Origin: Oscillospiraceae bacterium
GTDB lineage: Bacteria > Bacillota > Clostridia > Oscillospirales > CAG-272
Length of the DNA: 57,653 bases
Reading direction: 5' to 3'
NCBI GenBank assembly: GCA_015064845.1
Contig: SVRL01000010.1
Location: 1-57,653 of the forward strand
Of the stretch, positions 1 to 7,342 are shown one piece after another. A program made the translations under genes and the position numbers. Position 1 is the stretch's first letter. Each line of letters begins with the position of its first letter. The notes under the pieces were generated by a model that was given only the letters and a program-made list of their open reading frames with translations, did not search any database and was not told the DNA's origin.

Positions 1-258
1 GTGATTATGCCGAATCACCTACATATAATGGTTGTTATTTCTGCCGATGAATACGGGCGACCACTGGTCGCCCCTACGGTGGAACGGATGGTAAAACAAT
101 TCAAAGGTGCGGTAACAAAAAAGATTGGTGCATCAATTTGGCAAAAATCCTATATTGAACACGTGATACGAAATAAAAAGGATTACGAAACCCGATCTAA
201 TTATATTTTCGAAAATCCGCTGCGATGGTACTACGACGAACTATATGCAGAAGAATAG
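1..258 (+). CDS. REP-associated tyrosine transposase (RAYT, Y1/IS200-like), C-terminal part
   Basis: The reading frame is open to the window edge, so the N-terminal part lies outside. The visible 85 residues contain MPNHLHIMVV, the HUH metal-binding motif of Y1 transposases. Near the end are WQKSYIEHVIRNKKDY and IFENPLRWY, the C-terminal signature of the RAYT branch, including the region around the catalytic tyrosine. RAYTs are single-copy domesticated transposases thought to act on the REP palindromes scattered through the same genome. REP-like palindromes do occur at 674-722 and 56226-56403. One perfect 9+1+9 palindrome of the same type lies inside this gene at 55-73 and encodes part of GRPLVAPT. 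Two hairpins follow the stop codon. The family call is firm; whether the protein is active is unknown. Confidence 0.85.
   Translation: MIMPNHLHIMVVISADEYGRPLVAPTVERMVKQFKGAVTKKIGASIWQKSYIEHVIRNKKDYETRSNYIFENPLRWYYDELYAEE
55..73. repeat. REP-type palindrome inside the RAYT coding region
   Basis: The 19 bases form GGGCGACCA, a central C, and TGGTCGCCC. They are followed by CCTAC, so the minus strand reads GTAGGGGCGACC..., the same layout as the intergenic REP at 674-722. Confidence 0.7.
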
Positions 259-263
259 GGGTA

Positions 264-297
264 TGGGCTTTGCCCAAAGCCTTTGTAATACAAAGGC
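264..297. repeat. Two adjacent hairpins after the RAYT gene
   Basis: TGGGC-TTT-GCCCA at 264-276 is followed at once by GCCTTTG-TAATA-CAAAGGC at 279-297. They start a few bases after the transposase stop codon. There is no U-tract, so they look more like REP-type structures than a terminator. Confidence 0.6.
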
Positions 298-344
298 GAA
301 ACTGGCGATAAACGAAAAGAAAAAATGTTTAGGAGGATAAATGC

Positions 345-596
345 ATGAACGATTGGGATAAATACATAGATAGTGTTACTGACAAAGAGTCTCTACTGCA
401 CTTTATGAAAATGCTTATCAATGATTACCGGAAAAATCCGCAAGAATGGGAGCATGATTCTATTGATGAATATTTAGATGCAATGATGGCTTGGGTTCAT
501 GATTTCTCAAAATGCAAATATAACGATATTGATTGGAATAATATTGATTACTCCGTAATAGCGAGAATCTTATATAGTGGAAAAATATATGAGTAG
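345..596 (+). CDS. Small DUF7660-like protein
   Basis: This is an 83-residue acidic, soluble protein. It has the layout of the DUF7660 family: FLKML/D near the start, EWE-x-DSIDEYLDAMMAWV in the middle, and a C-terminal SVIARILYSGKIYE. The function of the family is unknown. The start is set by an AGGAGG at 331-336, eight bases before the ATG. The gene stands alone, between the RAYT gene and a terminator hairpin at 606-639. Its low GC compared with the core genes further right fits an accessory gene. Family assignment is from memory of the pattern and would need a profile search. Confidence 0.65.
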   Translation: MNDWDKYIDSVTDKESLLHFMKMLINDYRKNPQEWEHDSIDEYLDAMMAWVHDFSKCKYNDIDWNNIDYSVIARILYSGKIYE

Positions 597-605
597 CACA
601 AAAAT

Positions 606-646
606 AGCCCCAACAGATCATTGAAAATCTGCTGGGGCTAATTATT
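606..646 (+). terminator. Terminator after the DUF7660-like gene
   Basis: AGCCCCAACAGAT pairs with ATCTGCTGGGGCT (one mismatch) across an 8-base loop. A T-rich tail follows. Confidence 0.65.
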
Positions 647-673
647 TGTTTACTGCATAACATTTTTTCATCC

Positions 674-722
674 GTAGGGGAGACCTGCGGTCTCCCTCGG
701 GCGAACACAGTTCGCCCCTACC
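674..722. repeat. REP-type double hairpin bounded by GTAGGGG and CCCCTAC
   Basis: GTAGGGG and CCCCTAC close a structure with two inner hairpins, GGGAGACC-TGC-GGTCTCCC and GGGCGAA-CACAG-TTCGCCC. This is the same family as the palindrome inside the RAYT gene. The rest of the 597-911 gap (roughly 723-890) holds no gene I can support. Confidence 0.7.
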
Positions 723-911
723 GTGTGTCAGGTCAATGTTTTGCGATTTCTCCGCTAAGAACATCACCCTTTTCGATGTCGGTCTTTTTATATTTCATGC
801 CTATGCTTATCATCCTTTCAAAATAAGAACAAAAATCAATCAACTGCATACAATAAGAATGGCGAAAGATATTTTCGCTGAATACAAACGATGAAAGGCG
901 GTTTCTCCTTT

Positions 912-1133
912 ATGGAAACGAGAATTCTGACCATGACTTCTCAAACGATTGCAATGAAGGCGAAACGATTGCTTGAAAAAAACGGAATTTACGCAAGAAT
1001 TGTCCGCCCCAGTCCCAAACTCACCCCAAAGGGCTGTTCTTTCGGTCTGCAAATGGATGCCGCAATCCTTTCGATTGCCCTGAAATATCTGGAACAAAAC
1101 AGCATTCCTTACGGCGAGATTATTTTAGTATGA
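912..1133 (+). CDS. Putative Se/S carrier-like protein (DUF3343)
   Basis: This is a 73-residue protein if started at the second in-frame ATG (912), which is preceded by AAGGCGG at suitable distance; the upstream ATG at 891 overlaps that site. The sequence ILTMTSQTIAMKAKRLLEKNGI, then RPSPKLTPKGCSFGLQ, then IPYGEIILV, matches DUF3343: a small fold with a conserved Cys after the KGCS turn, proposed as a sulfur or selenium carrier. The cysteine desulfurase gene begins 52 bp downstream in the same direction, the usual partner, which could load the Cys. The carrier role is an inference from this pairing. Confidence 0.75.
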   Translation: METRILTMTSQTIAMKAKRLLEKNGIYARIVRPSPKLTPKGCSFGLQMDAAILSIALKYLEQNSIPYGEIILV

Positions 1134-1185
1134 ATTTTGATGATATAAAAGCAATCTATTTTTGAAATAAAGAGGCAACACAGAG

Positions 1186-2334
1186 ATGATATATTTTGAT
1201 AATGCAGCAACAACCTTTCCCAAGCCGCCTTCCGTCATCAAAGAAATGGTGCGGTGTATGAAGGAATACGGTGGAAATCCGGGAAGAAGCGGACATCGGC
1301 TTTCTCTTGCCGCCGCAGAAGCCATTTTTGACACGCGAACACTGATAGCGGAATTTTTCGGCATAAGCAAAGCGGAAAACGTCATTTTCACATCCAACTG
1401 TACAAGTGCCTTAAACCTTGCCATCGGCGGCATCGCAAGAAAAGGAGACCATTTTCTGATTTCCGATCTGGAGCACAACAGCGTTTTGCGTACCGTTTCC
1501 AATCTTTGCAAAGAAAAAGGAATGAGTTTTGATGTTTTTCATGCCTTGTCAAGCGACGATGCCGTTTTGAATGAAATCGACAGAAAAATCCGTCCCAATA
1601 CCAAAGCGGTTATTTCCACGCATGCGTCCAATATTTGTCCGCGCATATTACCGATTGCAAAAATCGGTAATCTTTGCCGAAAACGAAACGTATTGTTTAT
1701 CGTAGATGCGGCGCAAAGCGCGGGAATTTATGACATTTCCATCATGCGCGACGGTATTTCCATTCTTTGCGCACCGGGACATAAAGGACTTTACGGTCCT
1801 CAAGGAAGCGGATTCGCCGCATTCTCGGATCATTTTGATTTTTCGCGGTTAAAACCTTGCACTTTCGGCGGAAACGGAAAAAATTCCGCAGAAATTGAGA
1901 TGGGATATGAACCGCCCGATTCTTATGAAACGGGAACACTTTCCACACCTGCAATTGTCGGCCTTGGGGAAGGAATCCGCTTTGTCAAGGAACAAAAACG
2001 GGAAAAAATTGAAATGCTGGAAAATCAATTGTTTCATTCTGCAAAAAAAATGCTTGCCAATATTCCGCGCGTGAAAATTTATTTACCCGAAGCAACAAAG
2101 GGTTCCTTGCTTTTGCTCGGCTTTGAAGGTATTTCTCCTTCAAAGGTTGCGGAAAAACTTGCCGATCACGGTATTTGCACAAGAGCAGGTCTTCATTGTG
2201 CGCCGAGCGCGCACCGTGCGCTCGGAACGGGCGGAGATGCCCTTCGAATCAGCTTTTCCGCCATGAACACCGCAGCAGAAGTTGAAACCTTCGCCTATAT
2301 CCTGCAAACCATTCTGCGCAATCATCATTTTTAA
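1186..2334 (+). CDS. Cysteine desulfurase family protein (class V aminotransferase fold)
   Basis: The 382-residue length is normal for the family. It opens with YFDNAATTFPKPPSV, the class V PLP-enzyme N-terminus. The PLP lysine is K200 in APGHKGLYGPQG. The sulfur-accepting cysteine is C338 in RAGLHCAPSAHRALGT. The enzyme would remove S (or Se) from cysteine (or selenocysteine) as an enzyme-bound persulfide. The RAGLHCAP context is that of the subgroup found beside DUF3343 proteins and linked to selenium use, rather than the IscS/SufS housekeeping enzymes. It is the second gene of a two-gene unit, ended by a terminator at 2412. Substrate choice between Cys and Sec cannot be read from the sequence. 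Confidence 0.88.
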   Translation: MIYFDNAATTFPKPPSVIKEMVRCMKEYGGNPGRSGHRLSLAAAEAIFDTRTLIAEFFGISKAENVIFTSNCTSALNLAIGGIARKGDHFLISDLEHNSVLRTVSNLCKEKGMSFDVFHALSSDDAVLNEIDRKIRPNTKAVISTHASNICPRILPIAKIGNLCRKRNVLFIVDAAQSAGIYDISIMRDGISILCAPGHKGLYGPQGSGFAAFSDHFDFSRLKPCTFGGNGKNSAEIEMGYEPPDSYETGTLSTPAIVGLGEGIRFVKEQKREKIEMLENQLFHSAKKMLANIPRVKIYLPEATKGSLLLLGFEGISPSKVAEKLADHGICTRAGLHCAPSAHRALGTGGDALRISFSAMNTAAEVETFAYILQTILRNHHF

Positions 2335-2411
2335 CATCAGCCCAAGCGGTAATCACACCCCGAAAATAAAGATGCCCGCTTGCGTTTTGATTTGTCCTTG
2401 AGGCAATTGCA

Positions 2412-2448
2412 AAAGTCCGATGCACAAAACATCGGACTTTCTTTTTTT
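2412..2448. terminator. Terminator shared by the desulfurase unit and the TetR gene
   Basis: AAAGTCCGATG pairs perfectly with CATCGGACTTT over a 7-base loop and is followed by CTTTTTTT on the plus strand. The minus side is A-rich upstream, so it may act in both directions. Confidence 0.85.
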
Positions 2449-2464
2449 ACAGATCATCATCAAT

Positions 2465-3034
2465 TCAGCAATGCAGAATCGGTTCAATCACTGCCAGAAA
2501 ATATGCATTCATTTCTTCGGGGGTCTGCTGCATTTTTTGTGCCAACCACCAATCCACCGTTTCAACAAAAGAAGATGAAATATGATTGATAAGATAGTCC
2601 TCCGGCAGACCCGCATTTTTGAGCATTCCGGAATCAGCATATTGTCTCAGAATCAATTTTTTCAAATTGCTTTTGAAATACCGCAGAAAAATCTCATTGT
2701 TCTGTGAAGAGAGCAGTTCAAGAATATTTTTATCGTTTTCCTGCAAGTGGCGCAGCAAATGTAAAAAAACAGAATTCGTTTCCATGCCGCAAGAATTATG
2801 ATAATGCCCGTGAGGAAGCCCCATGGCTGTGTCAATAATATGCCCGAACAATTCTTCACATAAATCTTTAAGCAAATAATCTTTCGTTTCAAAATGTGCA
2901 TAAAACGTGGTCCGTCCTATATTGGCTTGGTCAATAATTTCCTGTACGGATATTTGATTATAATGTTTTTCCGATAAAAGCGCTGTAAAAGCCTGAAAAA
3001 TAGCGTTTCTCGTTTTTTGCTGTCTTCTATCCAT
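2465..3034 (-). CDS. TetR/AcrR family transcriptional regulator
   Basis: This is a 189-residue protein. The N-terminal domain has the TetR helix-turn-helix: RNAIFQAFTALLSE, then ISVQEIIDQANIGRTTFYAHF (split here for length), then KDYLLKDLCEELF. The C-terminal part with long helices and FVETVDWWL is like the TetR_C_8 type. The start at 3034 follows GGGAGG at good spacing; the longer in-frame extension to 3190 would run through the promoter and operators and is rejected. Two operator-like sites sharing GTTCTGTA(A/T)CG lie upstream at 3063-3078 and 3131-3160. The protein therefore probably represses its own gene and the divergent gene, of which only a P-type ATPase remnant is left. Confidence 0.9.
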   Translation of the reverse strand: MDRRQQKTRNAIFQAFTALLSEKHYNQISVQEIIDQANIGRTTFYAHFETKDYLLKDLCEELFGHIIDTAMGLPHGHYHNSCGMETNSVFLHLLRHLQENDKNILELLSSQNNEIFLRYFKSNLKKLILRQYADSGMLKNAGLPEDYLINHISSSFVETVDWWLAQKMQQTPEEMNAYFLAVIEPILHC

Positions 3035-3062
3035 ATAAACCTCCCGAACATTTTTCAAAAAG

Positions 3063-3160
3063 TGTTCTGTAACGAACAAAGAAAACGATTTGCTTATTGT
3101 TTTCTCATTCGAAATCAGTATAATATATGTTGTACCGAACAGTTCGTTCTGTATCGTACA
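3063..3160. promoter_or_regulatory. Probable TetR operators in the divergent control region
   Basis: Site 1 (3063-3078) is TGTTCTGTAACGAACA, an imperfect palindrome. Site 2 (3131-3160) holds CGAACAGTTCG and GTTCTGTATCG inside flanking TGTAC/GTACA. Both share GTTCTGTA(A/T)CG. Assignment to the adjacent TetR protein is inferred from position. Confidence 0.5.
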
Positions 3161-3189
3161 TATTATACACTGTATTTTTTGTTTCGTCA

Positions 3190-3552
3190 ATGAAGAAAGG
3201 AGACAAAGATGTCTGCATGATCGGTGACGGTGTTAACGATGCGCCTGCGCTGAAAACTGCCAATGTGGGCATAGCAATGGGCGGTCTGGGCAGTGATATT
3301 GCGGTAGAAGCGGCTGATGTTGTTCTGATGAGCGACGATATTTCCAAACTGCCTTATCTGAAACGGCTGTCTAACGCTACGGTTAAGACCATCAAGTTCA
3401 GTATTGGTTTGTCTATGTGCATTAACCTGCTGGCAGTTACATTATCCGTCATAGGCGTGCTGAATCCGACAACCGGTGCATTGGTACATAACGCGGGCTC
3501 TTGCTTTGTGGTGCTGATTGCGGCATTGCTGTATGACAGAAAATTTGAATAA
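3190..3552 (+). pseudogene. C-terminal remnant of a heavy-metal P1B-type ATPase (Cd/Zn/Pb exporter type)
   Basis: Only the last ~120 residues of a normally 600-750 residue pump remain. They hold the hinge motif [10 protein letters not shown] with the Mg-binding aspartates, the following [14 protein letters not shown], and the last two membrane helices including HNAGS. The metal-binding N-terminus, the CPC membrane motif, the A domain and the DKTGT phosphorylation site are all missing. Without the phosphorylated aspartate it cannot pump. The ORF is open further upstream to 3127, but that part is promoter/operator DNA. A deletion seems to have joined the divergent TetR-controlled promoter to the 3' end of the gene it once drove. 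Confidence 0.85.
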
Positions 3553-3581
3553 ATCAGCAATTTTAAGAATATAAACGATTT

Positions 3582-3624
3582 AAAAAACCGCCGATAAGAA
3601 CTTCAGACTCTCATCGGCGGTTTC
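3582..3624 (-). terminator. Terminator after the first esterase
   Basis: AACCGCCGAT (3586-3595) pairs with ATCGGCGGTT (3613-3622), with further pairing inside. On the minus strand it is followed by six T. It also separates the ATPase remnant. Confidence 0.85.
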
Positions 3625-3647
3625 CCTGTATCTGTATTTTATTTCAT

Positions 3648-4481
3648 TCAGGATTTTACGGTAATGCCGTTCATCCAACGGATCGAATCGTCAATCCAAC
3701 CGGAAATGGAATGCAATCCGCTTCCAACGATTGCATTTCCAAGAGAAGCTCCATGTCCGCCCTTCGGATAAATATGCATTTCAAAGGGAATATCGCAATC
3801 GGCAAGCGCAAGCGCAAACAAAAGTGAATTCTGCACGGGAACCGTTCTATCCGGTCTTGTGGACCAAATAAATGCGGGAACGGTATCTTTGCTGACACAG
3901 TTTTCCAAAGAAAGCTCCTCTCTTGCTTCGGGCTCGTCCTTTCTTTCGGAAAGAATGTTATCAAAAGAACCTCTGTGCGCATATTCTCCGCCGGAAATGA
4001 CGGGATAGGAAAGAATCATGCCCGTCGGACGGTTATAACCCTTTTCAAAACCGAGCGCGCGTTCGATCTCATCATCAGACCAAAGGGTACCGAGAGCGGC
4101 TGCCAGATGTCCGCCTGCAGAAAAGCCCACGACAAACACGTAATCGGGATCAATGTGGAATTCTTCCGCATGGTCGCGGATATATTTCATTGCCGCGGAA
4201 GCATCCACCAAAGGCGCGGGCCAAGTTGCCGCCGTATCTTTCGTATGAACACTGTAATTCAAAACGAAGGAGTTGAATCCCATCGCAAGATAATATTGCG
4301 CAATCGGTTCCCCTTCTCTGTCGGAACAAAAACTGTAACCACCTCCGGGAATGACGAGAATGGCTTTTCTTTTATTGTTAAAGGGCATCTCGGAAGAAGT
4401 ACCCGCAATATAGCTTGTAAGCGTTACGTTCGGCTTTTCTTCAAAAAGCTGTACTCTTTCAATTTTTGTCAATGTAAGCAT
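3648..4481 (-). CDS. Alpha/beta-hydrolase esterase (acetyl-esterase type), copy 1
   Basis: This is a 277-residue cytoplasmic protein with no signal peptide. It has the oxyanion-hole segment PGGGYSF (45-51), nucleophile elbow GFSAGG with S121, D211 in RPDRTVPV and H243 in KGGHGAS, a complete Ser-Asp-His triad. This is the BD-FAE/AXE-like layout of small intracellular carbohydrate esterases that remove acetyl or similar groups from sugars. The next gene upstream is a clear paralogue with the same motifs in the same order, so the pair arose by tandem duplication. Each has its own ribosome binding site. Substrate is not readable. Confidence 0.85.
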   Translation of the reverse strand: MLTLTKIERVQLFEEKPNVTLTSYIAGTSSEMPFNNKRKAILVIPGGGYSFCSDREGEPIAQYYLAMGFNSFVLNYSVHTKDTAATWPAPLVDASAAMKYIRDHAEEFHIDPDYVFVVGFSAGGHLAAALGTLWSDDEIERALGFEKGYNRPTGMILSYPVISGGEYAHRGSFDNILSERKDEPEAREELSLENCVSKDTVPAFIWSTRPDRTVPVQNSLLFALALADCDIPFEMHIYPKGGHGASLGNAIVGSGLHSISGWIDDSIRWMNGITVKS

Positions 4482-4516
4482 GATTTCACCTCATCTGTTT
4501 TTATACTATAGAAAAT

Positions 4517-4603
4517 TATGCAAAATCGACCTCGCCGTTTTGCATTATTTAAATACAAGCGAAGCTTAGATAGGCGAGCAACTTCCGGTGGGCGTTGCCC
4601 ACT
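4517..4603 (-). repeat. Dispersed gene-end repeat, copy A
   Basis: Read on the minus strand it begins AAGTGGGCAACGCCCACCGG, with the palindrome GTGGGC-AAC-GCCCAC. It continues GCTCGCCTAT, TATTTAAATAATGCAAAACG and ends near TCGATTTTGCA. It aligns along its whole length with 51988-52090 (copy B), which carries an extra ~23 bases after CCGGAA. It spans the 3' end of the second esterase and supplies its last residues and stop codon. Confidence 0.8.
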
Positions 4604-5429
4604 TTTGAGAAATTTGTTGCATCCAACGAACGGATTCCTTCATCCACGCAGATATTTCCGTATATGGACAACCCGTAATATGATTTGCCGTGGCAATACC
4701 GTGTCCGCCTCTCGGATAAATATGCATTTCAAAAGGAATATCACAATCGGCAAGCGCTTTGCCGTACAGAATCGTATTTTGCACGGGAACGACGTCATCC
4801 GTGCGCGCCGCCCACAAAAATGCAGGAACGGTTTTTTCGGAAACCAGAAGCTCCAGAGATACCGAAGCTCTCGCTTCTTCGTTGTCCCTTTGTTTACCGA
4901 GAATATTATTGATCGAACCTCTGTGCGCATAGGGATCCAAACCCGAGATAACAGGGTACGCAAGTACGGTACCAGTCGGACGGTTATAGCCTTTTTCCAT
5001 GGAAAGGTCGCACTCAATCTCATCGTTATCCCAAAGCGAACCGAGCGCCGCCGCCAGATGTCCGCCTGCTGAAAAACCGACCGCAAACACATAATCGGGA
5101 TCCACGTGCAATTCTTCCGCATGGTCACGGATGTATTTCATCGCCGCAGAAGCTTCCATCAAAGGTTTCGGCCAAACGGAATCCACACCTCTGCCAACGG
5201 AATAACGCAAAACGAACGCATTGAAACCCATCGCAAGATAATAATGGGCAATCGGATCGGCTTCCGCATCGGATTGCAGCCAATACGCGCCTCCGGGAAT
5301 AATCAAAACCGCTTTTCTCTTGTCATTGAACGGCATTTCTGCGGAAGTACCCGAAATATACGCAATCAATTTGGCAAGGGGTCTTTCTTCCAAAAGCGGT
5401 ATTTCTTTCACAACTGTTGCAGTAATCAT
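4566..5429 (-). CDS. Alpha/beta-hydrolase esterase (acetyl-esterase type), copy 2
   Basis: This is a 287-residue paralogue of the gene just downstream, with the same PGGAYW oxyanion segment, GFSAGG nucleophile elbow, TDDVVPVQ acid region and RGGHG histidine. Start chosen at 5429, where AAAGGAG sits correctly; an in-frame extension to 5510 has no such site. Its last residues (KWATPTGSCSPI) are encoded by the dispersed repeat at 4517-4603, and copy 1 lacks this tail. The insertion therefore seems to have replaced the original stop codon without breaking the fold. Intracellular de-esterification of sugars is the likely role. Confidence 0.85.
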   Translation of the reverse strand: MITATVVKEIPLLEERPLAKLIAYISGTSAEMPFNDKRKAVLIIPGGAYWLQSDAEADPIAHYYLAMGFNAFVLRYSVGRGVDSVWPKPLMEASAAMKYIRDHAEELHVDPDYVFAVGFSAGGHLAAALGSLWDNDEIECDLSMEKGYNRPTGTVLAYPVISGLDPYAHRGSINNILGKQRDNEEARASVSLELLVSEKTVPAFLWAARTDDVVPVQNTILYGKALADCDIPFEMHIYPRGGHGIATANHITGCPYTEISAWMKESVRWMQQISQKWATPTGSCSPI

Positions 5430-5567
5430 GAAAAACTCCTTTCTTTCAACTCCATGTTTATGTGCATCTATTTTATCATATTCCGTCCGTAATTGCAAGT
5501 GCGTTTTCAAAATCCTTCAACAGATACCGTGAATTATCCGTTTGGTTTTGCTCAATTTTTCAAAAAC

Positions 5568-5606
5568 AAAAGCGCTTGCCCTTGCATAAAGCGCAGACAA
5601 GCGTTT
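5568..5606 (-). terminator. Terminator after the lipoprotein gene
   Basis: On the minus strand CGCTTGTC pairs with GGCAAGCG over a ~15-base loop, followed by CTTTTGTTTTTG. Confidence 0.6.
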
Positions 5607-5619
5607 TTCCTGTTCAAAA

Positions 5620-6417
5620 TCAATCTGCATCTCCGTTGATTGCCGTTTCGTAATCCACGGGATAATAAGCGTAACGTTCCAATTCCGTATAAAAACTGAG
5701 GATACCTCTCTGCGTACCCATATACAGCATATCGCCGATCAAGCACATACTGTTAATCTCCAGATTTTCCCAATATTTAGGAACTCTGTATTCTTTTACG
5801 GTAATTTCAGCATTCCTGTCGCCGTTCAAATATGCCGACGCATTCACTCGTAACAGAGATTTTTCCGTAGCAATATAAAAACAACCGAATTCGGTTTCCT
5901 TGCCATCGGCGTAGGAAAATGCCTGCGGCATACCGCGAAGACTAACGGTTTCATAGTTATCCGCATCTTCTCCGCAAACGATCAAATTCAGCTTTCCTCC
6001 GTAAATACCACCCGTAATGGCAAGAAAAGCTTCTCCGTTCGCGCAAGGAATGATACCAACCAAAGATTCCGTTGTGATAACCTCATTATCTCCGTTTTCA
6101 TCCTGACGGAAGAATCCCGTTTCATCTCCCCAATAATTACCGAAGCTTATTTTATAAGAAACCCCCGAAACGGAATTTTCATAAGAAATTTTATCGGTAA
6201 TCAAAAGATTTCCGTAAAATTCGGAAACAACGCAACGGCAGTTTTCGTAAAGAGTATTCGTGTCATCCTGAGTCTGTGAGTAAGAACCTTCCGAAAGTCC
6301 CTCCAGATACGGATATGTGGAAATCACGCGGATATCGTATTCCGTTTTTTTGTTTGCGCAAGAAGTCAATAAAACGGAAAGCACCAAAATAGCAACGACC
6401 TTTTTTAAGTATTTCAT
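5620..6417 (-). CDS. Lipoprotein of unknown function
   Basis: The 265-residue precursor starts MKYLKK, followed by a hydrophobic stretch and the lipobox LLTSC, so Cys ~20 would be lipid-anchored on the outer face of the membrane. The rest is mostly beta-type sequence with repeated short segments (for example GEAFLAITGGIYGG, IGDMLYMGTQRG) like a partial beta-propeller, which is suggestive only. The start at 6417 follows GAGGAAAC; the extension to 6495 overlaps coaW. It lies 37 bp downstream of coaW and is the last gene of the asnS-to-lipoprotein run. No domain was recognised. Confidence 0.75.
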   Translation of the reverse strand: MKYLKKVVAILVLSVLLTSCANKKTEYDIRVISTYPYLEGLSEGSYSQTQDDTNTLYENCRCVVSEFYGNLLITDKISYENSVSGVSYKISFGNYWGDETGFFRQDENGDNEVITTESLVGIIPCANGEAFLAITGGIYGGKLNLIVCGEDADNYETVSLRGMPQAFSYADGKETEFGCFYIATEKSLLRVNASAYLNGDRNAEITVKEYRVPKYWENLEINSMCLIGDMLYMGTQRGILSFYTELERYAYYPVDYETAINGDAD

Positions 6418-6454
6418 AACGTTTCCTCTGTTTTCATCAAAAAGCAAAAACAAA

Positions 6455-7264
6455 TCACGCAAGCGCCGCGCCAATGGCAGTGGAAAACTGCGCATATTCG
6501 GGAATGATGAAATTCATATCAAAAATCTTCTGTAAATCTTCAAAAATCGGCTTCGCCTGCGGAATGGAAGTCAGATTTCCCGTAAGAACGATGTCATGCA
6601 GATTTCTGCTTCTTGCCGCAAAAATACCGAGCATTGCCGCCGTTTCAAAAACCATATTGAGAATGGAAAGCGCAATATCGCCATTTGAGGCCATATCTGA
6701 AATTTTACCGAAATTGGCAGCCGTCATATTTCCCGCAAGAGAAGAATTTCCGTCATACATATCCTTGATCTTCAAGTCCACACGGTCAAGAGAGCCTTCT
6801 TTTGCAATTTCCACGATATGCTCAATCTGATTCATGCCCAGCATTTTTCGGGAAAGACCGACAACCGTACCGCCGCCGATTCCCGTACCGCCGAAATAAT
6901 GGCTGTTTCCTTCGTTATCCGCATAAATGATCGCCGTACCCGTACCCATGCTGACCACGATAGCTTCTTTTAATCCCGAAAGATAGATTCCGCCTCTCGC
7001 AATGCAATCAAATTCCTCAACGCGTTCGCAGGAAAGACCGTAAATCGGTTTTGTAATATACGAAGAACCCACGCCCGTCAAAAAAACTTTCTCTATATCG
7101 GAAAGCGCAATGTTATTCTCTGCCGTAAATTTTCCGAAAGCACCAAATAAGGAGGTCAAAGGATCGGATGCCTTTACGAACTGAGGCGCAATCATCTCTT
7201 TTCCCTGAAATCCCACGATTTTTGTCGTGCTACCCCCAACGTCAATTCCGATCACTGTTTTCAT
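6455..7264 (-). CDS. coaW: Type II pantothenate kinase
   Basis: The 269-residue length suits the short bacterial type II enzyme, which makes 4'-phosphopantothenate as the first step of CoA synthesis. It is an actin-like ATPase with the phosphate-1 loop IGIDVGGSTTKIV at the start, the phosphate-2 region VVSMGTGTAII, and GGTGIGGGTVVGL (together the ASKHA fold), then VLTGNL in the adenosine region. Type II enzymes of this group are usually not inhibited by CoA. It sits between ddl and a lipoprotein gene in one direction. Other sugar kinase-like functions are unlikely given the GVGSSY and GGGT pattern. Confidence 0.87.
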   Translation of the reverse strand: MKTVIGIDVGGSTTKIVGFQGKEMIAPQFVKASDPLTSLFGAFGKFTAENNIALSDIEKVFLTGVGSSYITKPIYGLSCERVEEFDCIARGGIYLSGLKEAIVVSMGTGTAIIYADNEGNSHYFGGTGIGGGTVVGLSRKMLGMNQIEHIVEIAKEGSLDRVDLKIKDMYDGNSSLAGNMTAANFGKISDMASNGDIALSILNMVFETAAMLGIFAARSRNLHDIVLTGNLTSIPQAKPIFEDLQKIFDMNFIIPEYAQFSTAIGAALA

Positions 7265-7342
7265 ATCCGCAAATCCTTTCCTTATCGCCCGAATACGGCG
7301 TTATTTTTCATTTCAAAAGAAATTTTCACGGGCATCTGCCCA

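Noticed and set aside
733-813. 26-codon ORF on the minus strand (MISIGMKYKKTDIEKGDVLS...)
   Set aside because: The ribosome binding site is poorly placed, there is no promoter, and it ends near a REP element. It may be a relic, but there is not enough support for a gene.
3034-3190. N-terminal 52-residue extension of the TetR protein
   Set aside because: It would translate the operators and promoter; the ATG at 3034 has a strong GGGAGG and gives the normal TetR length.
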